The notes under the pieces are model-generated. The model had not been told where the DNA came from and did not search any database. It saw only the letters and a program-made list of their open reading frames with translations. Made by a program: the position numbers and the translations under genes. This document shows, piece after piece, positions 1 through 7,256 of a stretch of DNA of 64,000 nt. The first letter of the stretch is position 1, and the number at the start of each line of letters is the position of its first letter. This stretch comes from Solirubrobacter soli DSM 22325 (lineage in GTDB: Bacteria; Actinomycetota; Thermoleophilia; Solirubrobacterales; Solirubrobacteraceae), in NCBI RefSeq assembly GCF_000423665.1, contig NZ_AUIK01000010.1:1-64000 (forward strand). Direction: 5' to 3'.

Positions 1-126
1 GGGTCTCGGGCGGGGTGGGCGGCGCGGGCGGGCCGGGCGGCGCGGGCCGGCGGAGGGTCGCGGGCGGCGCGGACGGGCGGAGGGTCGCGGGCGGGGTGGG
101 CGGCGTGGGCGGGCCGGGCGGCGCGC
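1..126. repeat. 81-bp period GC-rich direct repeat
   Basis: A segment beginning cggggtgggcggcg at 11 is repeated almost exactly at 92, and the shorter unit ggagggtcgcgggcgg occurs twice between them. The period is a multiple of 3, so on the minus strand it encodes a duplicated Pro/Ala-rich block inside the partial reading frame. Confidence 0.7.
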
Positions 127-286
127 CGTCGCCGCCGCGCCACGACGAGGTGCGTCGGGCGTGTTCCGGATTCCGCAACGCAGCCGGCTCACCCGGCGCC
201 GGGAGGGGCGGGACGAGGCGCAGGCGCCCGCGGCGGGCGGCGGCGACGTGCGGCTCGGCGGTCGGGTCGTCGGGCGTGTCGCTCAT
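1..286 (-). CDS. Proline-rich hypothetical protein, N-terminal part (runs off the window)
   Basis: The reading frame opens with ATG at 286 and stays open to the window edge (95 codons), so only the N-terminus is visible. Its ATG overlaps the tyrA stop as ATGA, which implies translational coupling and membership of the aromatic operon. The first 45 residues or so are mixed and fairly basic (starting MSDTPDDPTAEPHV). After that the sequence becomes a Pro/Ala-rich repeat with PPATLRP-like units. Bases 11-43 recur at 92-124, an 81-bp (27-codon) period. No domain can be recognised. An aroA or other shikimate-pathway gene would be a natural neighbour here, but nothing visible supports that. A start further downstream is possible. 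Confidence 0.5.
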   Translation of the reverse strand, partial: MSDTPDDPTAEPHVAAARRGRLRLVPPLPAPGEPAALRNPEHARRTSSWRGGDGAPPGPPTPPTPPATLRPSAPPATLRRPAPPGPPAPPTPPET

Positions 287-1350
287 GCGCGCGCCACCTC
301 CAGACCGAGGTCGCGGACGAGGCGCTCGGCCTGCTCGGCGACGACGCCGCCGCGGATCCACAGGGCGACGGTGCCGTGCGAGCCGGAGGAGGGGTAGAGG
401 CCCATGTCCACGATGTCGATGGTGGCACGCCCGAGTGCGAGGGCGATCTCGGCGACGATCCCCGGGCGGTTGGGGACGAGCACGCGCAGCTCGTGGACCT
501 CTCCGCCGGCGAGGTCTGACTCGAGCAGGCGGCGGCGGTCCTCGCGGGCCGAGTCGTTCCACACCCGGATGCCGTCGTCGTCACCGCCGGCGAGCTGGTC
601 GCGGACGACCGTCAGGCGCGCGACCATGTCGTCGATCGCCGCCACGAGCGCGTCGGCGTTGGCGCGGTAGATGCCACCCCAGACGACCGAGTTCGCGCCC
701 GCGACGCGGGTGACATCGCGGAAGGACGGGCCGGTCGCCGGCAGCCGCTCGCCCTCCGCGCTCAGGACCCGCGCGGCCTGGGCGACGAGCACGTTGGCCA
801 GCACGTGCGGCAGATGTGACACCGACGCCATGACGACGTCGTGGGTCTCGGGCTCGATCGCGGTCGGCCACGCGCCGATCCGCGTGATGAAGCGGTGCAG
901 GCGCTCGTACGCGGTGCCGCGGGTGGTGCCGGTGGGCGTGAGATACCAGGTCGCGTCGGCGAACAGGTCCGCCCGCGCGTGCTCGACCCCGGAGGTCTCC
1001 GCACCCGCGAGCGGGTGGCCGCCGATGAAGCGCTCGTCGTCCAATGGGCCGACGACCGCCCGCTTGACCGAGCCCACGTCGGTGACCACGCAGTCCTCGC
1101 CGGCGACGTCGAGCACGGAGCGGACCATGTCGGCCAGCATCTGGACGGGCGCGGCGACGAAGGCGAAGTCGGCGCCGTCGACCGCCGCGGCGACGGTGTC
1201 GTGGGCCTCCACCACCGCGCCGCGCGCGATCGCCGTCTCGCGCGCCGCCGCCGACGGGTCGTAGCCGCTCACGTGCGCCCCGAGGCGCTGGCGGGCGGCC
1301 AGGCCGATCGAGCCACCGATCAGCCCCACGCCGACGACGGCGACCTTCAC
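283..1350 (-). CDS. tyrA: Prephenate dehydrogenase with C-terminal ACT domain
   Basis: A 355-residue protein that oxidatively decarboxylates prephenate to 4-hydroxyphenylpyruvate with NAD(P), the committed tyrosine step. The N-terminus has the dinucleotide fold (VVGVGLIGGS, residues 5-14) and the family motif GGHPLAGAE. An all-helical dimerisation region follows. The last 70 residues or so (ELRVLVPNRPGIVAEIALAL onward) look like an ACT regulatory domain, so feedback control by tyrosine is likely. It starts with GTG at 1350, overlapping the aroF stop as GTGA, and its own stop overlaps the next ATG. It is the third enzyme of the hisC-aroF-tyrA operon. Confidence 0.95.
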   Translation of the reverse strand: MKVAVVGVGLIGGSIGLAARQRLGAHVSGYDPSAAARETAIARGAVVEAHDTVAAAVDGADFAFVAAPVQMLADMVRSVLDVAGEDCVVTDVGSVKRAVVGPLDDERFIGGHPLAGAETSGVEHARADLFADATWYLTPTGTTRGTAYERLHRFITRIGAWPTAIEPETHDVVMASVSHLPHVLANVLVAQAARVLSAEGERLPATGPSFRDVTRVAGANSVVWGGIYRANADALVAAIDDMVARLTVVRDQLAGGDDDGIRVWNDSAREDRRRLLESDLAGGEVHELRVLVPNRPGIVAEIALALGRATIDIVDMGLYPSSGSHGTVALWIRGGVVAEQAERLVRDLGLEVARA

Positions 1351-2378
1351 GCGGCCGCGCTCAGCACTTTCCCCGCGACCGCCGCCGCGCGCTCGACCTG
1401 CTCGAGGTACGCCGGGAAGCTCTCGCTGTAGATCTGCTGCGGCCCGTCGCAGATGGCCTCTTCGGGGTTCGGGTGCACCTCGACGATGATCCCGTCCGCG
1501 CCCGCCGCCGCGGCGGCCAGCGACAGCGGCAGGACCATGTCGCGACGCCCGGGGGCGTGCGACGGGTCGACGATGACCGGCAGGTGCGAGAGCTCCTTGA
1601 GCATCGGGATGGCCATGATGTCGAGCGTGAAGCGGTAGGCGGTCTCGAACGTGCGGATGCCGCGCTCACACAGCATCACGTTCGGATTGCCCTCCTTGAG
1701 CACGTACTCGGCGGCCATCAACAGCTCTTCCAGCGTCGAGGACAAACCTCGTTTGATCAATACGGGCTTCCCCGTACGTCCGATCTCGGCCAGCAGCGGG
1801 TAGTTCTGCATGTTGCGCGCGCCGACCTGGATCACGTCGGCGACCTCGAGGATCGGCTCGACGTCGCGCGCGTCCATCAGCTCGGTGACGATCGGCAGCC
1901 CGGTCTCTGCCTTGGCCTCCGCGAGGATCCGCAGCCCGGCTTCACCCAGGCCCTGGAAGCTGTACGGCGAGGAGCGCGGCTTGTAGGCGCCGCCGCGGAA
2001 CATCGACGCGCCCGCCTCGGCCACCACCCGCGCGGTCGAGAGCGTCTGCTCGCGCGACTCCACCGTGCACGGGCCGGCGATCATCGAGAAGTGCTCCCCG
2101 CCGATCCGGCGGCCGTCGATCTCGATCACCGTGCGCTCGCCATGAGCCGCGAACTGGCGCGAGGAGAGCTTGTACGGCTTCAGGATCGGGACGACCTGCT
2201 CGACCCCGGCGTGCTGCTCGAGGTTCAGGCGCTGCACGTGCTCGCGGTCGCCGACCGCGCCGATCACGGTCACCTCTTCGCCGCGCGAGGGGTGCGCCTT
2301 GGCGCCACAGCTCTCGATGCGGTCGATGACGGAGAGGATGTCTTCCTCGGTGGCCGTCGGCTTCATGACGATCATCAT
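1347..2378 (-). CDS. aroF: 3-deoxy-7-phosphoheptulonate (DAHP) synthase, AroF type with N-terminal regulatory domain
   Basis: Condenses phosphoenolpyruvate and erythrose 4-phosphate, the entry step of the shikimate pathway. About 343 residues. Residues 1-75 form the ferredoxin-like regulatory domain seen in the Thermotoga-type enzyme, and the TIM barrel carries MIAGPCTVES (around 100-108, with the metal-binding Cys). The frame is open further upstream. I choose ATG 2378 because AGGAG lies 7 nt before it and MMIVMKP is the family N-terminus; the upstream extension would cross the leader RNA structure. Control is probably double: allosteric through the N-terminal domain, and at RNA level through the leader peptide just upstream. 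The stop overlaps tyrA (GTGA). Confidence 0.95.
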   Translation of the reverse strand: MMIVMKPTATEEDILSVIDRIESCGAKAHPSRGEEVTVIGAVGDREHVQRLNLEQHAGVEQVVPILKPYKLSSRQFAAHGERTVIEIDGRRIGGEHFSMIAGPCTVESREQTLSTARVVAEAGASMFRGGAYKPRSSPYSFQGLGEAGLRILAEAKAETGLPIVTELMDARDVEPILEVADVIQVGARNMQNYPLLAEIGRTGKPVLIKRGLSSTLEELLMAAEYVLKEGNPNVMLCERGIRTFETAYRFTLDIMAIPMLKELSHLPVIVDPSHAPGRRDMVLPLSLAAAAAGADGIIVEVHPNPEEAICDGPQQIYSESFPAYLEQVERAAAVAGKVLSAAA

Positions 2379-2432
2379 CTGCGTACTCCTGAAAAGTCCT
2401 GGCTGGAAACGGTAACGACGAGTGAGAGCTCC

Positions 2433-2487
2433 GGCGCTCGGCCCCTGGGCCGTTGATGCGGCGGCGTTCACACGCCGACCGAGCGCC
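2433..2487 (-). promoter_or_regulatory. aroF leader RNA: long-range stem with nested hairpins (candidate attenuator)
   Basis: On the minus strand a 9-bp perfect stem pairs 2479-2487 with 2433-2441 (GGCGCTCGG with CCGAGCGCC). It encloses a 5-bp hairpin (2463-2476) and a GGCCC/GGGCC hairpin (2440-2451) that competes with the outer stem. The outer stem begins exactly at the leader peptide stop codon, so a ribosome paused near the stop would block it. There is no strong U-run afterwards (only a TTTT about 45 nt downstream), so the mechanism, transcriptional or translational, is open. Confidence 0.5.
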
Positions 2488-2576
2488 TAGCTAAATCGCC
2501 AGGTGGAATACGCGTAGGTACGACCGTACGTCCGGAACCGGTGTGAAGAAGCGGTGATGGCGGACGTACGAGCCAT
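2487..2576 (-). CDS. Aromatic-amino-acid-rich leader peptide upstream of aroF
   Basis: A 29-codon ORF lies between hisC and aroF on the same strand, starting 16 nt after the hisC stop. Its last 16 residues read FRTYGRTYAYSTWRFS: two Phe, three Tyr and one Trp, ending directly before a stop that abuts a strong RNA stem. This is the layout of an attenuation leader that senses charged Phe/Tyr/Trp tRNAs, matching the product of the next gene. The first half of the ORF contains a 10-bp inverted repeat (2561-2570 with 2525-2534). I see no obvious Shine-Dalgarno sequence, so it may be reached by coupling from hisC or from a leaderless transcript. The leader role is inference. Confidence 0.6.
   Translation of the reverse strand: MARTSAITASSHRFRTYGRTYAYSTWRFS
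2525..2570. repeat. 10-bp perfect inverted repeat inside the leader ORF
   Basis: cgtacgtccg at 2525-2534 and cggacgtacg at 2561-2570 are perfect complements separated by 26 nt. In the minus-strand RNA this hairpin spans codons 3-17 of the leader peptide, so translation would disrupt it. It could be the pause or anti-terminator arm of an attenuator. Confidence 0.6.
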
Positions 2577-2592
2577 GGCGCGAGGCGCGAGG

Positions 2593-3681
2593 TTACAGCA
2601 ACGCGCCCAACGTTTCCAGGAACCGCTCGTTCTCGGCCTGGGTCCCGACCGTGACCCGCAGCGCGCCTTCGCGCCCGAGCGCCCCGCCGGCGCGCACGAG
2701 GATTCCGCGCTCGGCCAGGCCGCGCATGACGTCGGCCTCGACGCGCTCCTCACCCAGGTCGAACCAGACGAAGTTCGCCTGCGACTCGGCGGCGGTGATG
2801 CCCAACTCGGCCAGCCCGTCGGTGAGCGAGATGCGCTCGGCGAGGTTGCGCTCGACGCGGCGGGTGACCTCGTCCTGGTGCTTCAAGGACTCAAGCGCGG
2901 CGGCCTGCGCGGCAGCGTTGCAGAAGAACGGCTGGCGGACCTGGTCGACCGCGGTGCGGAAGTCCTCGGAACCGCACAGCGCGTAGCCGACCCGCAACCC
3001 GCAGAGCCCGTAGACCTTCGAGAACGTCCGCAGCAGCACCAGGTTCGGGTGCTTGGCGAGCAGGTCGACCGACTCGTCCGGGTCCTGCAGCACGTTGAAC
3101 TCGATGTAGGCCTCGTCGAGGATGACCGCGACGTGGCGCGGGACGGAGCGCACGAAGTCCGCGATCTCGTCCAGCGGCAGCGCCGTCGAGGTCGGGTTGT
3201 TCGGGTTGCAGACGATCACCAGCCGCGTGGCGGCGGTGATCTCCTCGGCCATCTTGTCCAGCTGGTGGTAGTGCTTGGCGTCGAGCGGGACCTCGATCGC
3301 GCGCGCCCCGGACGCCGCGGCGAGGTGCGGGTAGACGCTGAAGGACGGCCACGCGTAGACGAGCTCCGCGCCCGGCTCGAGCAGCGCGTCGCCCGCCGCG
3401 AGCAGGATGTCGCAGGAGCCGTTGCCGATCGCGATCCGCGTCGCCGGCACGCCGGTCCGCTCGCTCAGCGCGCGACGCAGCGCGGCGTTGGTCGGATCGG
3501 GGTAGCGGTTCAGGCCGGTGAGGGCCTTCGTGACCGCCTCGACCACGGCCGGGATCGGCGGGTACGGGGACTCGTTGGAGGCGAGCTTGGCGATCGGCCC
3601 CTCCGAGGCATAGCCATCGGCGGCCGGATAGACGGGGATGCGGCGGACCTTCTCGGCGTACTCGATGGCCATCGTGGCCAA
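2593..3681 (-). CDS. hisC: Histidinol-phosphate / aromatic aminotransferase (HisC family)
   Basis: A 362-residue fold-type I PLP aminotransferase. The PLP lysine sits in FSKVYGLCGLRVGY, and VIVCNPNNPTSTALPL carries the conserved NPNNPT loop. The family uses imidazole-acetol phosphate, but many members also transaminate phenylpyruvate and 4-hydroxyphenylpyruvate. Lying directly upstream of aroF and tyrA, it most likely does the last Phe/Tyr step here; a his role cannot be excluded. The start could be 3681 or ATG 3672. It follows tetR by 4 bp and probably shares its transcript. Confidence 0.85.
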   Translation of the reverse strand: MATMAIEYAEKVRRIPVYPAADGYASEGPIAKLASNESPYPPIPAVVEAVTKALTGLNRYPDPTNAALRRALSERTGVPATRIAIGNGSCDILLAAGDALLEPGAELVYAWPSFSVYPHLAAASGARAIEVPLDAKHYHQLDKMAEEITAATRLVIVCNPNNPTSTALPLDEIADFVRSVPRHVAVILDEAYIEFNVLQDPDESVDLLAKHPNLVLLRTFSKVYGLCGLRVGYALCGSEDFRTAVDQVRQPFFCNAAAQAAALESLKHQDEVTRRVERNLAERISLTDGLAELGITAAESQANFVWFDLGEERVEADVMRGLAERGILVRAGGALGREGALRVTVGTQAENERFLETLGALL

Positions 3682-3685
3682 GAGG

Positions 3686-4396
3686 TTATCGGCGCAACGA
3701 GGCCTCGAAGCCGTCCAGCAGCCAGTTCAGGCCGTCCTCGAAGGACTGCATGACGGGCGGGCGGCCCAGCGTCAGGAACTGCTCGAGCATCGGGAACTCC
3801 CCGCTCTCGATCAGGTAGCGGATGTGCGGCTCGTTGTAGTCGTCCCGGAAGCGCTCGGCGATCTTGCGGCCGCGGTCCTCGGAGGCCGTGCCGCCCGCGA
3901 GCTCCCGCAGCGTGTAGCCGATCGTGTAGTCGTCGACGGCGGTGACGATCCCGGTCAGCCGCGCCGGATCGTGCCCGGCCTCGCCCAGCTCCCGCACGGA
4001 CTGGGCGGACTGCTCGATGTGGCGCAGGAGGTTCGGCGAGACGCGCGGGCGGTCCTGGAGCGTGGTGAGCATCCACGGGTGCGCGACGAAGGCCGCCCGG
4101 CTGTGCTGGGCGATGGCCGTCAGTGCCGGCCGCCAGCCCGCGGGCAGCGACGGCACGAGCATCTCCGCGGCGACCCGGTCCCCCATCAGGTCCAGCAGCT
4201 CGTCGCGCGAGTCGAAGTAGTGGTACAGCGACATCGCGCCTGAACGCAGCTCGCGCGCGATCCGCCGGATCGAGACCTCGGCGAGCCCTTCCTCGTCGGC
4301 GATCTTGAGCGCCGTCTCGACGATCTGCTTGCGCGACAGCCCGCGGCTGCGCGGCTCAGGCCGAGCCCAGATCGGCGGCTTGGCCTCCCTTGACAT
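3686..4396 (-). CDS. TetR family transcriptional regulator
   Basis: 236 residues. The N-terminal helix-turn-helix (around residues 22-66: IRRIARELRSGAMSLYHYFD) is typical of TetR. The C-terminal ligand domain resembles the TetR_C group. It is divergent from a two-gene drug-type ABC exporter with only 32 bp between start codons. That gap and its flanks carry three copies of GTAC-N3-GTAC, the probable operator, so the protein likely represses both the exporter and itself. Downstream hisC is 4 bp away, so autoregulation could spill into the aromatic operon. Confidence 0.9.
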   Translation of the reverse strand: MSREAKPPIWARPEPRSRGLSRKQIVETALKIADEEGLAEVSIRRIARELRSGAMSLYHYFDSRDELLDLMGDRVAAEMLVPSLPAGWRPALTAIAQHSRAAFVAHPWMLTTLQDRPRVSPNLLRHIEQSAQSVRELGEAGHDPARLTGIVTAVDDYTIGYTLRELAGGTASEDRGRKIAERFRDDYNEPHIRYLIESGEFPMLEQFLTLGRPPVMQSFEDGLNWLLDGFEASLRR

Positions 4397-4447
4397 TCGT
4401 ACAGCGTACTACTAGCGTACGCCGTACGATGACGTACGCTGTACGAA
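4396..4447. promoter_or_regulatory. Triple GTAC-N3-GTAC operator between tetR and the ABC exporter
   Basis: Three 11-bp sites (GTACAGCGTAC 4399-4409, GTACGCCGTAC 4417-4427, GTACGCTGTAC 4434-4444) are spaced 17-18 bp apart. The outer two form a perfect 14-bp inverted repeat (4396-4409 with 4434-4447). The first site abuts the tetR start codon and the third lies inside codons 2-6 of the ATPase gene. With 32 bp between start codons the transcripts must be leaderless or nearly so. Being the TetR-protein target is inference from position. Confidence 0.7.
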
Positions 4448-5370
4448 CCGAAGACCTCGGTCGGCGCTTCGGCGAGACCGAGGCCCTGAGCGGGCTGGAC
4501 CTGTGCGTCGAGCCGGGGACCGTGCTCGGCCTGCTGGGCCACAACGGCGCCGGCAAGACCACCGCGGTGCGGATCCTCACCACGCTCCTCACCCCCACCT
4601 CTGGCCGCGCGCTGGTCGCCGGCCATGACGTCGCCCGCGAGCCGCAGGCGGTGCGCGAGTCGATCTCGCTCGCCGGCCAGCAGGCCTCGCTCGACGAGCG
4701 CCTGACCGGGCGCGAGAACCTGCGGCTGCTCGGGCGCCTGCAGAAGCTGACCAAGCGCGATGCGATCGACCGCGCGGCCCAGTTGCTGCGCCGGTTCGGC
4801 CTCGAGGACGCCGCCGACCGCCAGGTCGGGACCTACAGCGGCGGCATGCGCCGGCGCCTGGACCTCGCGGCGTGCATGGTCGTCCGCCGGCCCGTGATCT
4901 TCCTCGACGAGCCGACGACCGGGCTCGACCCCGGCGCGCGTGCCGAGATGTGGGGAGCGATCGAGGGCTTGGTGCAGGACGGCGCCGCGCTGCTGCTGAC
5001 CACGCAGTACCTCGAGGAGGCCGACCGCCTCGCCGACGAGATCATCGTCCTGCGCGACGGCAGGACCGTCGCCGCGGGCCGGCCGGCGGAGCTGAAGGCG
5101 CGGGTGGGCGAGCGCCGCGTGCACCTGACGATCCCGGGCGACGGCGAGCTCGCCGGGGCGGCCCGGGTGTTCGAGCGCCTCGAGCCGGAGCTCGACGTGC
5201 GTGCGCGGCGGCTGAGCATTCCCGCCCCGGATGGGCCGCGCGACCTGCGCGCCGCCCTCGACGCGCTCGAGGCCGCGGGCATCGGCGTCGACGAGGCAGC
5301 GCTCTCCCAGCCCACGCTGGACGACGCCTTCTTCGCCCTCGCCGGAGAACGGGAGGCAATCGCCGCATGA
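4429..5370 (+). CDS. ABC transporter ATP-binding protein, daunorubicin-resistance (DrrA) type
   Basis: 313 residues. Walker A is GHNGAGKTTAV (around residues 39-49), the signature is YSGGMRRRLDLA, Walker B is VIFLDEPTTGLDP, and the switch histidine is replaced within LLLTTQYLEEA, as usual in DrrA-like exporters. The C-terminal 90 residues form the family's accessory domain. It is coupled by ATGA to the permease gene, forming a two-gene exporter of small hydrophobic molecules, probably induced when the divergent TetR releases DNA. ATG 4429 is chosen because the operator repeat begins just before it and the protein starts like family members. Confidence 0.93.
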   Translation: MTYAVRTEDLGRRFGETEALSGLDLCVEPGTVLGLLGHNGAGKTTAVRILTTLLTPTSGRALVAGHDVAREPQAVRESISLAGQQASLDERLTGRENLRLLGRLQKLTKRDAIDRAAQLLRRFGLEDAADRQVGTYSGGMRRRLDLAACMVVRRPVIFLDEPTTGLDPGARAEMWGAIEGLVQDGAALLLTTQYLEEADRLADEIIVLRDGRTVAAGRPAELKARVGERRVHLTIPGDGELAGAARVFERLEPELDVRARRLSIPAPDGPRDLRAALDALEAAGIGVDEAALSQPTLDDAFFALAGEREAIAA

Positions 5371-6155
5371 CCGCGACGCTCAACGAGGTCCGCTTCCTCG
5401 CGGGCCGCTCGCTGCGCCACATCCCGCGCATCCCCGAGAAGGCGTTCGGCGCGGTGCTGCTGCCGCTCGTCTTCGTCCTGCTCTTCGCCTACGTCTTCGG
5501 CTCCGCCATCGAGGTCCCGGGCGGCGGCGACTACCACTCCTACCTGGTGTCGGGGATCTTCGCCCAGACGATGATCGGCACGCTGCCGGGGATCGCCGTC
5601 GGCGTCGCCTCCGACATCCGCTCCGGCCTGATGGACCGGCTGCGGACGCTCCCGATCGCGCGTGGCTCGGTGATCGCCGGCCGCACCGTCGCCGAGCTGG
5701 TCGAGCTCTCCGGGGGCGTGGTGGTCGTCGCGCTCTGCGGGCTGGTCGTCGGCTGGGCGCCGCACGGCAGCGTCCTCGAGACCGTCGGCGCGTTCGCCCT
5801 GCTGCTCTTCATGGCCTTCGCCTTCACGTGGGCGGGCGTCTGGATCGGCCTGATGGTCCGCGACCCCGACGGCGCCGACGGGATCGTGATGTCGATCATC
5901 TTCCCGGCGATGTTCCTGAGCGGGATCTTCGTCCCGGTCGCGGGCCTGCCCGACGGCCTGCGTCAGATCGCCGAGCTGAACCCGCTGACCGCGCTCGCGA
6001 CCGCGCTGCGGCAGCTCTTCCACTCCCCCACCGGCCCGCTCCCGGACGTCTTCACGCTCCAGCACCCGGTGATCACGTCGTTCATCTGGGCGGGCGTGAT
6101 CATGGCGGTCTTCATCCCGCTGGCGATCCGCCGCTACCAGCGGATGGGCAAGTGA
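5367..6155 (+). CDS. ABC-2 type permease (DrrB-like)
   Basis: 262 residues with about six hydrophobic segments (for example LLPLVFVLLFAYVFG, VVVVALCGLVVGW and FPAMFLSGIFVPVAGLP). The C-terminal motif region NPLTALATALRQLF is typical of ABC-2 permeases. It starts with ATG overlapping the ATPase stop (ATGA), so the two are made together and form the membrane exporter. It converges on aroH with 1 bp between stop codons. Confidence 0.92.
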   Translation: MTATLNEVRFLAGRSLRHIPRIPEKAFGAVLLPLVFVLLFAYVFGSAIEVPGGGDYHSYLVSGIFAQTMIGTLPGIAVGVASDIRSGLMDRLRTLPIARGSVIAGRTVAELVELSGGVVVVALCGLVVGWAPHGSVLETVGAFALLLFMAFAFTWAGVWIGLMVRDPDGADGIVMSIIFPAMFLSGIFVPVAGLPDGLRQIAELNPLTALATALRQLFHSPTGPLPDVFTLQHPVITSFIWAGVIMAVFIPLAIRRYQRMGK

Positions 6156-6156
6156 G

Positions 6157-6522
6157 CTACTGGGCGCCGGCGAGGTCCAGCCGGAGCTTGACCGCGTCGC
6201 CCAGGTAGACGTGCTCGGGCGGTGTGCCGTCCGGCTTGTAGGCGTGGATCAGCACGCGGATGACCTGTGGGAGCGCGCCCGGGACCGGGATCTCGCGGGC
6301 GCAGAGCAGCGGTACGGAGGACAGACCCATCTCGCGCGCGGCCACCGCGGGGAACTGGGCGTCGAGGTCCGGCGTGAGCGTGAAGATGCAGCTCACGAGG
6401 TCGTCGGCGCCGAGGCCGTTGCGGGACAGGATCTCGCGCATCAGCGCGTCCGTGGCCGAGAGGATCGCCTCGGAGGTGTTCTCGGTGACCGTGTTGGCAC
6501 CGCGTAGCGCGACCAGCCGCAT
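6157..6522 (-). CDS. aroH: Chorismate mutase, AroH (monofunctional, Bacillus-type)
   Basis: About 121 residues of the trimeric AroH fold, converting chorismate to prephenate, the substrate of the TyrA encoded 5 kb away. The conserved N-terminus MRLVALRGANTVTENTSEAI and the C-terminal HVYLGDAVKLRLDL match the family. I choose ATG 6522. A TTG at 6537, which overlaps the rluB stop as TTGA, would add five residues and is a real alternative given how often this genome couples genes this way. Confidence 0.9.
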   Translation of the reverse strand: MRLVALRGANTVTENTSEAILSATDALMREILSRNGLGADDLVSCIFTLTPDLDAQFPAVAAREMGLSSVPLLCAREIPVPGALPQVIRVLIHAYKPDGTPPEHVYLGDAVKLRLDLAGAQ

Positions 6523-6533
6523 ATGGCGGTCAT

Positions 6534-7229
6534 TCAACCAAGCGAGCGGAGCTGTTCGATCTCCGATGCCTTCAGCTCGCGGAACTCGCCCTCACCGAGG
6601 CCGCCGAGCCGCAGCGGGCCGAACTGCACCCGCTCCAGGCGGTGGACCGGGTGACCCACGGCCTCGAGCATCCGCTTGACCTGGTGCTTGCGGCCCTCGT
6701 GGATCGTCAGCTCGAGCTGGTTGGAGGAGATCCGGCGCACCTTGGCGGGCGCGGTCGGGCCGTCCTCGAGCTCGACGCCGTCGCGCAGCGTCCGCAGCGC
6801 GGGCTCGTTGACGGGCGCGTTGGCGACCCGCGCGCGGTAGGTGCGCGGGACCTCGAAGCGCGGGTGGGTGAGCTTGTGCGCGAGGTCGCCGTCGTTGGTC
6901 AGCAGGATCAGCCCGGTCGTGTCGTAGTCGAGGCGTCCGACCGGGTAGAGGCGCTCGCCGGTGCGGACGAGCGAGACGACGGTCGGGCGGCCCTGCGGGT
7001 CCTTGGCCGTCGAGAGCACGCCGGCCGGCTTGTTGAGCAGGTAGACGTGATGCGTGGCGGCGGTCTTGACGCGCCGGCCGTCGACCTTGACGCTCTTGGA
7101 GTCGTCGACGTCGCGGGCGGGGTCGGTGATGACGGTGCCGTCGACGGTCACGCGGCCGTCGGCGATGATCAGCTCGGAGGCGCGCCGGGAGGCGACGCCG
7201 GAGTGGGCGAGGTACTTGGCGAGACGCAT
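6534..7229 (-). CDS. rluB: 23S rRNA pseudouridine synthase, RluB/RsuA family
   Basis: 231 residues. An N-terminal S4 RNA-binding domain (MRLAKYLAHSGVASRRASEL) is followed by the synthase core with catalytic Asp in YPVGRLDYDTTGLILLTNDG. It modifies a uridine in rRNA. It is divergent from rlmN, another rRNA/tRNA modification gene, with 27 bp between starts, so both may be expressed together. aroH follows with a short or overlapping junction. Confidence 0.9.
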   Translation of the reverse strand: MRLAKYLAHSGVASRRASELIIADGRVTVDGTVITDPARDVDDSKSVKVDGRRVKTAATHHVYLLNKPAGVLSTAKDPQGRPTVVSLVRTGERLYPVGRLDYDTTGLILLTNDGDLAHKLTHPRFEVPRTYRARVANAPVNEPALRTLRDGVELEDGPTAPAKVRRISSNQLELTIHEGRKHQVKRMLEAVGHPVHRLERVQFGPLRLGGLGEGEFRELKASEIEQLRSLG

Positions 7230-7256
7230 GGAAGTCGGCCTGCCACGATAGGTGGC

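Noticed and set aside
2379..2471. Longer N-terminus for AroF starting at 2471
   Set aside because: The extra 31 residues show no homology and would be read through the leader hairpin. A good AGGAG site and the family N-terminus support ATG 2378.
2593..3681. HisC as the missing PLP enzyme of the coenzyme M-like set
   Set aside because: It sits in the aromatic operon 21 kb away and has clear histidinol-phosphate aminotransferase motifs.
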